DNA from: JBGPTK01 sp963797765
Lineage (GTDB): Bacteria > Acidobacteriota > Terriglobia > Acidiferrales > UBA7541
Direction: 5' to 3'
Assembly (NCBI GenBank): GCA_963797765.1
Contig: CAWCQU010000003.1
Coordinates: 620,001 to 684,000 of the forward strand
Length of the DNA: 64,000 nucleotides
Made by a program: the position numbers and the translations under genes
Notes under the pieces: generated by a model
What the model was told of the DNA's origin: nothing
The model's database searches: none
Seen by the model: the letters and a program-made list of their open reading frames with translations, nothing else
In this document: piece by piece, positions 35,363 to 44,050 of the stretch
Position numbering within the stretch: the first letter of the stretch is position 1
Layout: every line of letters begins with the position of its first letter

Positions 35363-36257
35363 GCGCAGCCGCCCCGCCCTGGCGGCCCCCATCTTCCTCT
35401 TCATTCTTCTATTCTTGGCGCTGGCACCCGCCAACGCCGCAGGCCGCATTGAATGTACTTCCACATCCAGCCGAGTCCTGGCGCATGCCGTTCATTACTG
35501 CGCCCTTCTCCCGCCGGGCTACGACACAAACAAAACACGCCGCTACCCAGTGCTCTACTACCTTCACGGGCTGGGCGAAGACGAGCAGATGTTCGTCAGT
35601 TCAGACGGCTGGCAACTTATCGAAGATCTCAGGGATCAGGGCCAGATCGGTGAATTCGTGATCGTAACTCCCGACGCCGACCGTAGCTTTTATGTCAACT
35701 CGCGCGATGGTCGCACGCACTACGAGGCTTTCTTCATCCAGGAATTCCTTCCCTATATCGAGCACCGGTATCGCATACAGGCAGACCGTGCTCATCGCGG
35801 CATTGCCGGCATTTCCATGGGCGGTTACGGCGCCCTCCGCTTTGCTTTCCGCTACCCCCAATTATTCGGCTCCGTTAGCGTGCACAGCGCCGCACTCCTG
35901 GAGAAACTTCCTGTAATTTCGGTTTCAAGCCCCAGGCAGTCGCAGGTGGTGCGCATGATGGGTAGCGCGTTCGGCTCGCCCCCGGACCCCGCCTACTGGG
36001 ACCGCAATACTCCGTTCGCTTTGGCGCGAGCCAGCCGCTTTGCCGGGCTCAAAATTTATTTCGATTGTGGCACTGAGGACGAATACGGCTTCAATGCGGG
36101 TGCCCAGCAATTTCACGATCTCTTGATGGCGCGCGGTATCCCGCACGAATTCCATCTCTATCCTGGCGGACACGACTGGCAGTACTTTGCCGCCCATCTG
36201 CCCGCTTCTCTCGAATTTGAATCGCATGCTTTCGGCTTGCCGGTTTCCGCGAAATAA
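35355..36257 (+). CDS. Secreted esterase, antigen-85/esterase-D superfamily
   Basis: 300-residue alpha/beta hydrolase with signal peptide (PIFLFILLFLALAPANA). The start of the fold reads YYLHGLGEDEQMF; the nucleophile elbow is GISMGGYG near residue 155, an acid is probably in FDCGTEDEYGF, and the catalytic His is in PGGHDWQYF. It resembles EstA/FrsA-type putative esterases that release acyl groups from sugars or feruloyl-type esters. The ATG at 35355 overlaps the permease stop codon, so it is the third gene of the ABC operon. A perfect hairpin follows the stop. Its substrate is not known. Confidence 0.88.
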   Translation: MSRRSRPALAAPIFLFILLFLALAPANAAGRIECTSTSSRVLAHAVHYCALLPPGYDTNKTRRYPVLYYLHGLGEDEQMFVSSDGWQLIEDLRDQGQIGEFVIVTPDADRSFYVNSRDGRTHYEAFFIQEFLPYIEHRYRIQADRAHRGIAGISMGGYGALRFAFRYPQLFGSVSVHSAALLEKLPVISVSSPRQSQVVRMMGSAFGSPPDPAYWDRNTPFALARASRFAGLKIYFDCGTEDEYGFNAGAQQFHDLLMARGIPHEFHLYPGGHDWQYFAAHLPASLEFESHAFGLPVSAK

Positions 36258-36263
36258 AATACA

Positions 36264-36300
36264 AAAGGGTGCTCCGGCCAATTGCACCGGAGCACCCTTT
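36264..36300. terminator. Bidirectional terminator between convergent operons
   Basis: A perfect 14-bp stem AAAGGGTGCTCCGG / CCGGAGCACCCTTT with a 9-base loop lies between the esterase stop (36257) and the end of the polysaccharide operon (36334). On the minus strand the stem is followed by TTTTGTATTTTATTT, on the plus strand it ends in TTT only, so it should be stronger for the polysaccharide operon. Confidence 0.85.
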
Positions 36301-36333
36301 GATTCGGGACCAGGAGATGACTGCGATGGGGAA

Positions 36334-39072
36334 CTACAGTTCGCCTAATGCTACCGCGGCTTCGCGCGCCGAAGTTGAAAGGTGCTCTGCCTTTCTCCGT
36401 GGCTCCGCCCTCAGCAACTTGCCCCCTTCCGCCATATTCCGTGGCTTTCCGAAACCTTTTGGATCGGGACAAAAACCGATCTCCATGTTCTTCAAAATTC
36501 CATAAATCGCATGACGATCATTTCGTTCGGCGGCCCTTATCAGATTAGCAACTCGTCGCCGTATTTCCGACGCATCCACCGGGAACGGACTTATTTTCGA
36601 TAGCTTTTCATAACGCGTCTTGCAAGAAAATTCCTCTGGCCCCGTAAGTTCTTCATTCAGCTTTTCGCCCGGTCGTAGCCCGGTGATCGCGATATCGATG
36701 TCTTTTCCTGGTTCCAGGCCTGATAACAAAATCATCTCCTGAGCCAATTCCAGGATTTTTCGAGGGCTTCCCATGTCCATCACAAAAACCTCACCGCGTT
36801 TGGCCAGGCATCCCGCGCACAAAATCAGTTGCACGGCCTCCGGGATGGTCATGAAAAATCGGGTCACATCGGGATGCCTCACGGTCAGCGGCCCGCCCTC
36901 TCGAATTTGTTTTTGAAACAGCGGGATCACGCTCCCCCGGCTTCCCATCACATTCCCGAAGCGCACACAAGCGGCCCGCATCGCACTTCCTTCGGCCACA
37001 CTTTGCACCAGAATTTCCCCAATCTTCTTCGTGGCTCCCATCACGCTCGAGGGATTCACGGCCTTGTCCGTGGATACGAAAACAAACCTTTCGGTTCCCG
37101 CTTGCAAGCAAGCATCCAGCACGATTTTCGTTCCTAGAACGTTATTCAATATTGCTTCACAGGGAGCCTTCTCCATCAGGGGAAGGTGTTTGTGGGCTGC
37201 GGCGTGAAAAACAATCTCAGGCCGAAACCGTTGAAAAATGTCCGTGATTCGCCCCCGTTGCTTGATATCGGCGATTTCTGTTTCCACTGGGGCGTGCGGA
37301 TTCCGCCCCACGATTTGTTGTTCCAATTCATAGATCCCGTTTTCGTCTTGATCCAGCATCACGATCTTGGCGGGCTTGAGCGGGATCAATTGCCGGACTA
37401 GTTCGCTCCCAATTGATCCGCTCGCCCCGGTAATCAGAATTCGCTTGCCCTCATATGCTTGGCGCGCTCCTTCATCCAGTTCGGGAAGGGAAACGCATCT
37501 TCGCCCTAGCAGGTCCTCGATTTGAATCTCCCGCAGTTCGCTGATCCTCACGCGCCCGTCCAGGATTTCCTGCAAACTCGGTATAATCTTGGCTGGGACT
37601 TCCGCCTCTTTGCATTTAGCTAGGATCCCCATGAGTGTTTGCCGGTTCGCGGTCGCCATGCTGATCACAACTTCCTCTACTCGGAACTGCCGTGCAATCC
37701 CCGCTAGACTCGCGCCAGTGCCCAGCACTCGAGCTCCCGCGATCACGGAATCCGCTTTTTGGGGATCATCGTCCAGAAAACCGGCGATCTCGATGTCGTT
37801 GCGCGTTTCAAATTCACGTAGCAGCAGCCGGCCCGCTTTCCCCGCGCCATACAAAATTACTCGCCGCCGTGCCCGCGTAGACGCTAGAGATGACTTGCGC
37901 GATCCTTCGTACAACATTCTTCGCAATACGCGGGCTCCCGAAGTTCCGATTAGCGAGAGCAAGTATTCAAGCGCAATCACGCTCAGCGGTAATTTCACAA
38001 TTCCGGCCCAGGAATTAGCCGTCGGCCAGAGGAACCGCAGTCCTAGAAGCAATCCTGTGAAGATTCCAAGCGATCGCGCGATCGCCAGCACATCTGGCAA
38101 CGACACAAATCGCCAAATAAAGCGATAAACTCCGAGTCTCCAATTCACAACCAACCGAGCAGCCAACAAAATCGGCAACCACAATAGAAATTGCGCGGCG
38201 TCCAGGCTCTTCGGTGCGCCTTCAAATCGGATAAAGTAGGCCACCGCAAACGAGCAGGCAAATATCCACCCGTCCAGCGTCACTTGCATTCTCTTTGTGT
38301 ATGCGTTGAATCGAACCCTTACGGCTTCCATGCCCTCGGATGACGCCCCTCGGAAGGGATTCAAAACCGCTGCCAATGTCAGCAGGATCAGCGAAACATC
38401 CGTGAGCAATCCCAAATTTCCGTAGTAGCAAAGCTCCAATTGCAGTTTGCGCGGCATTTGAACGCGCAGATAATAGTCTTCAGGGTCTACCTGTTTGGCC
38501 AACAGTGATTCTTCATTTAGATTACTCAGGGAAGCGGCTCCCGTAATTCCGGGCCTCAAACGCAGAATTGTTCTTTGGTCCTTTGTGTAAGCGGCAACGT
38601 GTCCGGGCGTCTCCGGTCGCGGTCCTACCAGGCTCATCTCGCCCCGCACCACATTCAACAGTTGGGGCAATTCATCCAGCTTGGTGCCGCGCAGCAAACT
38701 TCCGATGAAAGTAACCCGCGTATCGCCGCGAGCCGTAATTTGCGCGCCCTTCCCATCCGCTCTTTCCCGCATCGTCCGGAACTTGACGAGCCGGAAATGA
38801 TTGCCATGGAGCCCTACCCGGATCTGCCGGAAGAAAATTGGTCCCTCGCTGCTGAGTCGAACCAGAGCCCCGCAAACTAGGAACACGGGAGCCGTGATTA
38901 CCAACCCAATCGCGGCCACAATCAGGTCCAGTATTCTCTTGCCGTGACGAAAGTAAAATGTTCCAACTCGCCGTGGAGCAGCTCCGCTCCCACTCTGTGC
39001 CGCCACCAGCAATTCCACGAATCGATTGAATATCGGTGCAGTCAAGGGATCCCTTTCAATCATGTTTTTCAA
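36334..39072 (-). CDS. Fusion of initiating phosphoglycosyl transferase and PglF/CapD-type UDP-sugar 4,6-dehydratase
   Basis: 912 residues. About 40-240 is a monotopic bacterial sugar transferase: re-entrant helix ILDLIVAAIGLVITAPVFL, FFRQIRVG, KFRTMR, the catalytic Asp133-Glu134 in KLDELPQLLNV and SLVGPRP. Residues 264-375 hold four membrane helices, then a first Rossmann domain (YGAGKAGR, 408-415) and the catalytic SDR (ITGASGSIGSE from 547; STDKAVNP 667-674; Met678 and Lys682 replacing the usual YxxxK, as in PglF-type dehydratases; C-terminal GLRPGEKLNEE). It would make a UDP-4-keto-6-deoxy-HexNAc and, after transamination, load the sugar phosphate onto undecaprenyl phosphate. The Asp-rich PGT domain and SDR are both intact. 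Last gene of the operon, 26 bases after the aminotransferase that should act between its two steps. Confidence 0.92.
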   Translation of the reverse strand: MKNMIERDPLTAPIFNRFVELLVAAQSGSGAAPRRVGTFYFRHGKRILDLIVAAIGLVITAPVFLVCGALVRLSSEGPIFFRQIRVGLHGNHFRLVKFRTMRERADGKGAQITARGDTRVTFIGSLLRGTKLDELPQLLNVVRGEMSLVGPRPETPGHVAAYTKDQRTILRLRPGITGAASLSNLNEESLLAKQVDPEDYYLRVQMPRKLQLELCYYGNLGLLTDVSLILLTLAAVLNPFRGASSEGMEAVRVRFNAYTKRMQVTLDGWIFACSFAVAYFIRFEGAPKSLDAAQFLLWLPILLAARLVVNWRLGVYRFIWRFVSLPDVLAIARSLGIFTGLLLGLRFLWPTANSWAGIVKLPLSVIALEYLLSLIGTSGARVLRRMLYEGSRKSSLASTRARRRVILYGAGKAGRLLLREFETRNDIEIAGFLDDDPQKADSVIAGARVLGTGASLAGIARQFRVEEVVISMATANRQTLMGILAKCKEAEVPAKIIPSLQEILDGRVRISELREIQIEDLLGRRCVSLPELDEGARQAYEGKRILITGASGSIGSELVRQLIPLKPAKIVMLDQDENGIYELEQQIVGRNPHAPVETEIADIKQRGRITDIFQRFRPEIVFHAAAHKHLPLMEKAPCEAILNNVLGTKIVLDACLQAGTERFVFVSTDKAVNPSSVMGATKKIGEILVQSVAEGSAMRAACVRFGNVMGSRGSVIPLFQKQIREGGPLTVRHPDVTRFFMTIPEAVQLILCAGCLAKRGEVFVMDMGSPRKILELAQEMILLSGLEPGKDIDIAITGLRPGEKLNEELTGPEEFSCKTRYEKLSKISPFPVDASEIRRRVANLIRAAERNDRHAIYGILKNMEIGFCPDPKGFGKPRNMAEGGKLLRAEPRRKAEHLSTSAREAAVALGEL

Positions 39073-39098
39073 AATGGAGCTGCCGGCCGGTCCTCAAT

Positions 39099-40313
39099 CT
39101 ATCGGCAAAACTTTCCAGCAATATCGGCCAAACACTCGATAACGCGATCTACGTCGCCATCTTTCATCCGGGGATAAATAGGCAGAGAGATGCACCGGTC
39201 GAAATATCTCTCGGCCACCGGGAAATCTCCGCGGCGGTATCCCCATTCTTTTTGATAATAAGTGTGTAGGTGCAAAGGAATGAAATGCACTGACGTGCCG
39301 ATCCCGCGCAGCCTCAATTCTTCAATCACCTGGTCGCGTCCAATGCGAAGAGCCGGCTCATCCACCAGAATCACATAAAGATGCCACGCATGTTGCACAT
39401 GCGGCGAAGCGCAAGGTGTATGGAAAGCTCTGACCCCGGCAAGCTCGCGGGAATATTTCGCGGCAATCTCCGCGCGGCGCTGCCTCATACGGTCACATTT
39501 CTTAAGCTGCGCAATTCCCAGGGCTGCCTGCAAATCGGTGAGGTTGTATTTGTATCCTGCTTCCAGTATGTCGTATCGCCAGGAGCCTCTTGCGCCATAC
39601 CGGTTCCAAGCGTCCTTGCTCAGTCCGTGCAGGCTCAGGATTCGCATCCGTTCCGCATACGATTCATTTTCGGTCGTAACCATCCCGCCTTCGCCGGTTG
39701 TGATCGATTTTGTCGCATAAAAAGAAAAGCAAGTAATGTCTCCAAGTGTTCCCACGGTTCTGCCGCGATATTTTGCCGGCAGGGCATGCGCGGAGTCTTC
39801 GATCAGCGCAATCCGTCGGTTTCTGGCACTGGCCAGCAGCCGGTCCATGTCGCAAGGATGTCCGCCAAAGTGAACAGGAATGATCGCTTTCGTTCGGGGA
39901 GTGATCGCCGCTTCCACTTGGTTTACGTCCAAATTCATCGCGCCAGGCAGGGAATCGACGAGCACCGGCTCCGCTCCGGCATGGATCACCACCTCCGCGG
40001 TCGCGGCAAATGTCATCGTGGGCAGCACCACCTCGTCACCCGCTCCCACACCCGCTGCTTTTAACGCCAGATGTAGTGCGGAGGTTCCTGAATTTACTGC
40101 CAATGCATGGCGTGCCCCCAGATATGCGCCAAACGCTTGCTCGAATTCGCGAACTTTCGGTCCGCTGGTTATCCACCCGCTGCGCAATACTTCGGTTACC
40201 GCACGAATGTCATCTTGCTCGATCAGCGGTAAATGGAATGGCAAGAACTCAGGTTCATTTTGTGCTATTGCTGATTCTCGTCCCCAAGCAGGCACCACGC
40301 TTTTCGTCGCCAT
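39099..40313 (-). CDS. DegT/DnrJ/EryC1/StrS aminotransferase (PglE/ArnB-like)
   Basis: 404-residue PLP aminotransferase of nucleotide sugars. The internal aldimine Lys is in FYATKSITTGEGG; RSGWITSGPKVREFE, the AVNSGTSALHLAL phosphate cup and IEDSAHALPA are standard. Next to the PGT-dehydratase fusion, the natural reading is conversion of UDP-4-keto-6-deoxy-GlcNAc to the 4-amino sugar (PglE step of bacillosamine-type pathways). A separate N-acetyltransferase of the PglD type is not adjacent, so the amino group may remain free or be acylated by another enzyme. Its start codon overlaps the stop of the glycosyltransferase upstream (ATGA). Confidence 0.92.
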   Translation of the reverse strand: MATKSVVPAWGRESAIAQNEPEFLPFHLPLIEQDDIRAVTEVLRSGWITSGPKVREFEQAFGAYLGARHALAVNSGTSALHLALKAAGVGAGDEVVLPTMTFAATAEVVIHAGAEPVLVDSLPGAMNLDVNQVEAAITPRTKAIIPVHFGGHPCDMDRLLASARNRRIALIEDSAHALPAKYRGRTVGTLGDITCFSFYATKSITTGEGGMVTTENESYAERMRILSLHGLSKDAWNRYGARGSWRYDILEAGYKYNLTDLQAALGIAQLKKCDRMRQRRAEIAAKYSRELAGVRAFHTPCASPHVQHAWHLYVILVDEPALRIGRDQVIEELRLRGIGTSVHFIPLHLHTYYQKEWGYRRGDFPVAERYFDRCISLPIYPRMKDGDVDRVIECLADIAGKFCR

Positions 40314-41554
40314 CAGGCCACCATCCGATTCTGCGTTTCGTTCTCAGTTAAAGCCGCGATCCAATCGCTCACAAGTTTCGACCACTGCAATCTGCATTCC
40401 GCATAGCGCCGCCCATTTTCGCCAAATTCTTTCGCCAAGCCAGGATTCCTCGCAATTCTTAGGACCGCGCTGGCGAGAGCCGCCGGGTCGTCTGGACACG
40501 TCACAATTCCCGCGCCCGCTTCCCGCAAAAGGCTGGCGGCCTCTCCCTCCGGTCCGCTAAAAATCACAGGCTTGGCCGAAGCAATAATTGGAAATAGCTT
40601 CGATGGCCGTGCTCCACGAAAAAGCGGAATATCCCTTAGGCTGGCCAGCCCGCAACACGAAATGGATAGGTATGCCGCCACTTTCTCTACCGGAACAAAA
40701 TCCAGGAAAGACGTGTTTTCGAGTCCGAGCTCGATCGCCATCCGAATCAATTTCGATTTCTCCGATCCATCTCCAAGGAAAATAAAATGAATGTCCGTTT
40801 CATCCCGTAACAACGCAGCAGCTCGCAAGGTATTTTCAAGCGCGTGCGCATAACCAAGCGTTCCCTGATAAAGAAAAATCTTTTTATCCTCCATGCCCAG
40901 TTGTTCGATCAATTCGTCATCTGGCGTCCTGAGCCGGAACAGGTCCGTATCCACTCCGTTCGATAAGCGCAGCAGTTTGTGCGCAGGCACTGCTTTTTCG
41001 TCGATCAGGGACCGGCCGATTCCTTCCGTCACGGCATTCACGAAGTCCGCCTTTTGGTAAACCCAACGCTCGAGCCTCTGGGCACTCCGCAGGATGAATC
41101 CGGGTTTCAAGACTCCCAATTGGTGCACTGCATCGGGCCAAAGATCGGCCACGTTCAGAATCGTCGCCGCGCCCCACCGCCGTGCCGCGAGAATTGCAGG
41201 AATTGCCAGAAACAGCGGCGGCGATTCGACAAAAATGTAATCCGGCCTTTTTGCTTTTCCAAGCGCGAACAGGGAACTGGCTGCAAACGAAATGTAGTTG
41301 AGCAGTCGGCCCAGCCCTTTCCCCATTGAGGCGTGCACCCACGTTCGATGGATGGGAACTCCTTCCCAATCTTCCCGGACGTAAAAGCGGCCTTGATATT
41401 CCGGAAAAATACGCCCCGCTGGATAATTCGGCATCGCCGTCACCACTTCTACCTCATGCTCGAGCCGGACTAGTTCGCGCGCCAGTGCCGCCAGGCGGGT
41501 CTGCGGTGCTCCCATCTCGGGCGGAAAATACTGAGTCAATATTAGGATTCGCAT
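40313..41554 (-). CDS. GT4 family glycosyltransferase, WbuB-like
   Basis: 413-residue GT-B enzyme. The N-terminus MRILILTQYFPPEMGAPQTR and the MPNYPAGRIFPEY loop match WbuB/WcaI-type transferases, one of which (E. coli O26 WbuB) adds N-acetyl-fucosamine. The donor-binding half has LYQGTLGYAHALENTL and a degenerate EX7E region (SKLFPIIASAKPVIFSG). It probably adds the second or a later sugar of the repeat at the cytoplasmic face of the membrane. The donor cannot be fixed from sequence. 126 bases separate it from the epimerase gene upstream, with nothing recognisable there. Confidence 0.88.
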   Translation of the reverse strand: MRILILTQYFPPEMGAPQTRLAALARELVRLEHEVEVVTAMPNYPAGRIFPEYQGRFYVREDWEGVPIHRTWVHASMGKGLGRLLNYISFAASSLFALGKAKRPDYIFVESPPLFLAIPAILAARRWGAATILNVADLWPDAVHQLGVLKPGFILRSAQRLERWVYQKADFVNAVTEGIGRSLIDEKAVPAHKLLRLSNGVDTDLFRLRTPDDELIEQLGMEDKKIFLYQGTLGYAHALENTLRAAALLRDETDIHFIFLGDGSEKSKLIRMAIELGLENTSFLDFVPVEKVAAYLSISCCGLASLRDIPLFRGARPSKLFPIIASAKPVIFSGPEGEAASLLREAGAGIVTCPDDPAALASAVLRIARNPGLAKEFGENGRRYAECRLQWSKLVSDWIAALTENETQNRMVA

Positions 41555-41680
41555 TTCGAATAGTTCTCGCTCAATTTCACTCAGCTTTCGTTCGCTTTCA
41601 TCTGCGACACCACAAAACGAGCGACGAGCCTAACTTCGAGGTCATTCCACGTCAATCTCCGCTCGGCATCCAGCCATCAG

Positions 41681-42841
41681 TCAGTCCGCCGCATTTCGTC
41701 GATCCTCTGTGTGCCCGAAAAGAAGTTCCCGCACCACCAACTCACTTGCCTTCCCAACGCCATAGGGCGAGGCAGTCTTGCGAAAATCAACGCTAGGTTT
41801 TTCGACTGCCGCGTGAATTGCGCCTCGATCGATCCCGGCCAGTTGGTTTGCTCCCGCTTCCACTGTTTCCGGCCATTCGGTTTCTTCGCGCAGAGTCACG
41901 CACGGCACGCCCAGGTAGAAGGCTTCCTTCTGCACCCCTCCCGAGTCAGTCAAAATCTTTCGCGCGTTCTTCATCAATACCAGCATGTCCAGATATCCCA
42001 CCGGAGGGACAGTCCGGATGTTTCCACTTTCCAATCTAAGGTTCAGTTCCTTGGCCACCCGCAGCGTGCGCGGGTGAATCGGGAATACCACTGGCAGTTG
42101 CAGGTCCGCCGCCGCTGCCAGGATGGATGCTAGTTTTTCAGCCTTGTTTGTATTTTCGACGCGATGCAGGGTCAGCAAATAGTACCGCCCTGCCTCGAGC
42201 CCCAGTTTTCGCATATTTAGTTCCGCGTGATTCTCGGCAACCGAAAGATTTGCCAACAGCGCGTCAAACATCACATCGCCAACCTGCGTCACCCTTCGCT
42301 TTCGAGGATCGCGCGGCACTCCAATACCTTCTCGCTCCAAATTTTCAATCGCTGCCCGGCACGGAGCGAGTAAGACATCGCACAGGTGGTCGGTGATCAC
42401 TCGATTCTGCTCCTCCGGCATCGACCAGTTGTGGCTCCGGCACCCTGCCTCCACGTGCGCTGCGGGAATTTCCAGGCGCGTTGCTACCAGCGCGCCCGCG
42501 AGGGTTGAATTCGTGTCTCCATACACGATTACACGGTCGATTCGCTCTCGCGCCAGGACCGGTTCCAGCCTCTCCGTCATTCGCCCTAATTGCTCCGCAT
42601 GCGTGCCCGAACCAACCCTCAGGTTATAACTTGGCTCCGGAATCCCAAGTTGGACGAAAAAAAGCTCCGCCATCACACTGTCGTAATGTTGTCCCGTGTG
42701 GATGATCCTATGTTCGATCGTCGGAAAGCGCCCGGCTTGATTGTGCGCCGCGATCGCTTGGCAGATCGGCGCGATCTTGATGAACTGCGGTCTTGCGCCG
42801 ACGATGCTCGTCCATCTCACCATGTCATGGACTTTATCCAT
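41681..42841 (-). CDS. UDP-N-acetylglucosamine 2-epimerase family protein (WecB/WbpI-like)
   Basis: 386 residues with IVGARPQFIKIAPI at the start, HTGQHYD, VYGDTNSTLAGAL, HVEAGCRSHNWSMPEEQNRVITDH, the LLTLHRVEN substrate segment and the UDP-binding TDSGGVQKEAFYLGVPCVTLREETEWPE pattern (in pieces). It epimerises C2 of UDP-GlcNAc or, given the WbpB/D/E enzymes of this locus, UDP-2,3-diacetamido-glucuronate to the manno form (WbpI). Typical WecB proteins read GLRSxNxxxPEE; here the residues after Arg-Ser are HNWSM, which may reflect a modified donor. The start may be the Met at codon 7. Overlaps the upstream GT by eight bases. Confidence 0.9.
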   Translation of the reverse strand: MDKVHDMVRWTSIVGARPQFIKIAPICQAIAAHNQAGRFPTIEHRIIHTGQHYDSVMAELFFVQLGIPEPSYNLRVGSGTHAEQLGRMTERLEPVLARERIDRVIVYGDTNSTLAGALVATRLEIPAAHVEAGCRSHNWSMPEEQNRVITDHLCDVLLAPCRAAIENLEREGIGVPRDPRKRRVTQVGDVMFDALLANLSVAENHAELNMRKLGLEAGRYYLLTLHRVENTNKAEKLASILAAAADLQLPVVFPIHPRTLRVAKELNLRLESGNIRTVPPVGYLDMLVLMKNARKILTDSGGVQKEAFYLGVPCVTLREETEWPETVEAGANQLAGIDRGAIHAAVEKPSVDFRKTASPYGVGKASELVVRELLFGHTEDRRNAAD

Positions 42842-43997
42842 TTGCGATCATCCCGCTGCAGAATTTCAGCAGTCGCCGCCCTTCCGGTTCCCACGGATAT
42901 AATGAAGCAGCGCGCCGGCGCGCCTCCGCCGACATCCTTGCGATCTCGGGCGCGCACGAAAAAAAACGCACAATAGCGCTACGAATTTGTTTCGAGTCCC
43001 GGGGATCAACCAGCGTTCCACATCCATTCAGCGAATCTGCGAATTCCGGCAGGTTCGTCGCGAGCACCGGCAATCCAGCGGCAAGGTATTCGAATAATTT
43101 CACGGGCAGCGAGTGCCGATGGCTCGGAGTGGGATAAAGCAGGAGCGCGCCAAGCTTCGCGTGTTGATAGAGTTCGAGAACCTCAGTCGGTGCTTTCCAG
43201 CCAACCCACCTCGCGTTTGCGGGAAGCGCGCCCAAAAGTTCTTCTTGAAACACCTTGTCGTCAAATTCGCCCGCCAGCCACAGTTCCGCGTCGCGCAATT
43301 CATCCCCGCGAAATGCGTCCACAAGTTCGGCGATGCCGCGCACGCGCGAAATCCCCCCGCTATAAAGAACGATGTTTCGGCGCTGGTGAACTGGAATTCC
43401 TTGCGAAAGAATTCGTACAGCTTCCGGGCGCGGAAAGTTCCGGACCAAAACAGTTTTGCCGCGCGGAAAGCGGTTGAACATTTTATCGCGCGCTACGATT
43501 ACGCCTGCCAGAAGTCGCGCACCCACCCACTCCGCCATCCAAATTGCTGGCACCAGCACCCATCGGAGAGGTCTGGGCATCCACTCCTTCTGCAGGATTT
43601 GCATGGGCAGATTTTCGTGGCAGTCGTAAATCACTTTCCTTCCCAGAATCGCCAGCAGTAATCCCACTCCGAATAATTCAGGATCATGAAAAATATAGAG
43701 TTTCGCTCTGAATCGTAAACTCCGCTTCAGCAATTCCCAGCCCTGTTTTAGCCGTTTGATCCGGGTCTTGGGAGTTCCCAGCAATTCGAATGAAACTGTT
43801 CCTGGGTCCTCACTGGAAGGATTCGGCCCCACAATGCAAACTCGCAGTCCCGCATCAGCCAAGGTTTTTGCTTCGCGATGGAAGATGCGTCCGTCAGTGG
43901 CCCGATGCACCGTAGTCAGCATCACCACATCAAACCGTGCCTCGGCGCGTGCGGCCGCGTCCGAAGCGATAGGAATCGAATGAACCAATGGCGTCAC
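42834..43997 (-). CDS. GT4-like glycosyltransferase
   Basis: 387-residue GT-B fold enzyme. The N-terminal domain has FDVVMLTTVHRATDGRIFHRE and YIFHDPELFGVGLLL, the linker a hydrophobic helix (RWVLVPAIWMAEWVGARLLA) that may touch the membrane. The C-terminal domain has VLYSGGISRVRGI and the motif HSLPVKLFEYLAAGLPV, the usual EX7E-like region with Glu in FEYLAAG. It acts in the assembly of the lipid-linked repeat. Donor and acceptor unknown. It lies 53 bases after the ligase gene and overlaps the epimerase gene. Confidence 0.85.
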   Translation of the reverse strand: MTPLVHSIPIASDAAARAEARFDVVMLTTVHRATDGRIFHREAKTLADAGLRVCIVGPNPSSEDPGTVSFELLGTPKTRIKRLKQGWELLKRSLRFRAKLYIFHDPELFGVGLLLAILGRKVIYDCHENLPMQILQKEWMPRPLRWVLVPAIWMAEWVGARLLAGVIVARDKMFNRFPRGKTVLVRNFPRPEAVRILSQGIPVHQRRNIVLYSGGISRVRGIAELVDAFRGDELRDAELWLAGEFDDKVFQEELLGALPANARWVGWKAPTEVLELYQHAKLGALLLYPTPSHRHSLPVKLFEYLAAGLPVLATNLPEFADSLNGCGTLVDPRDSKQIRSAIVRFFSCAPEIARMSAEARRRAASLYPWEPEGRRLLKFCSGMIANG

Positions 43998-44050
43998 CGG
44001 CTGAAATTAGAGGGGATTATCGCGCGCGGCCAGCTTGCATGGATGGACGG

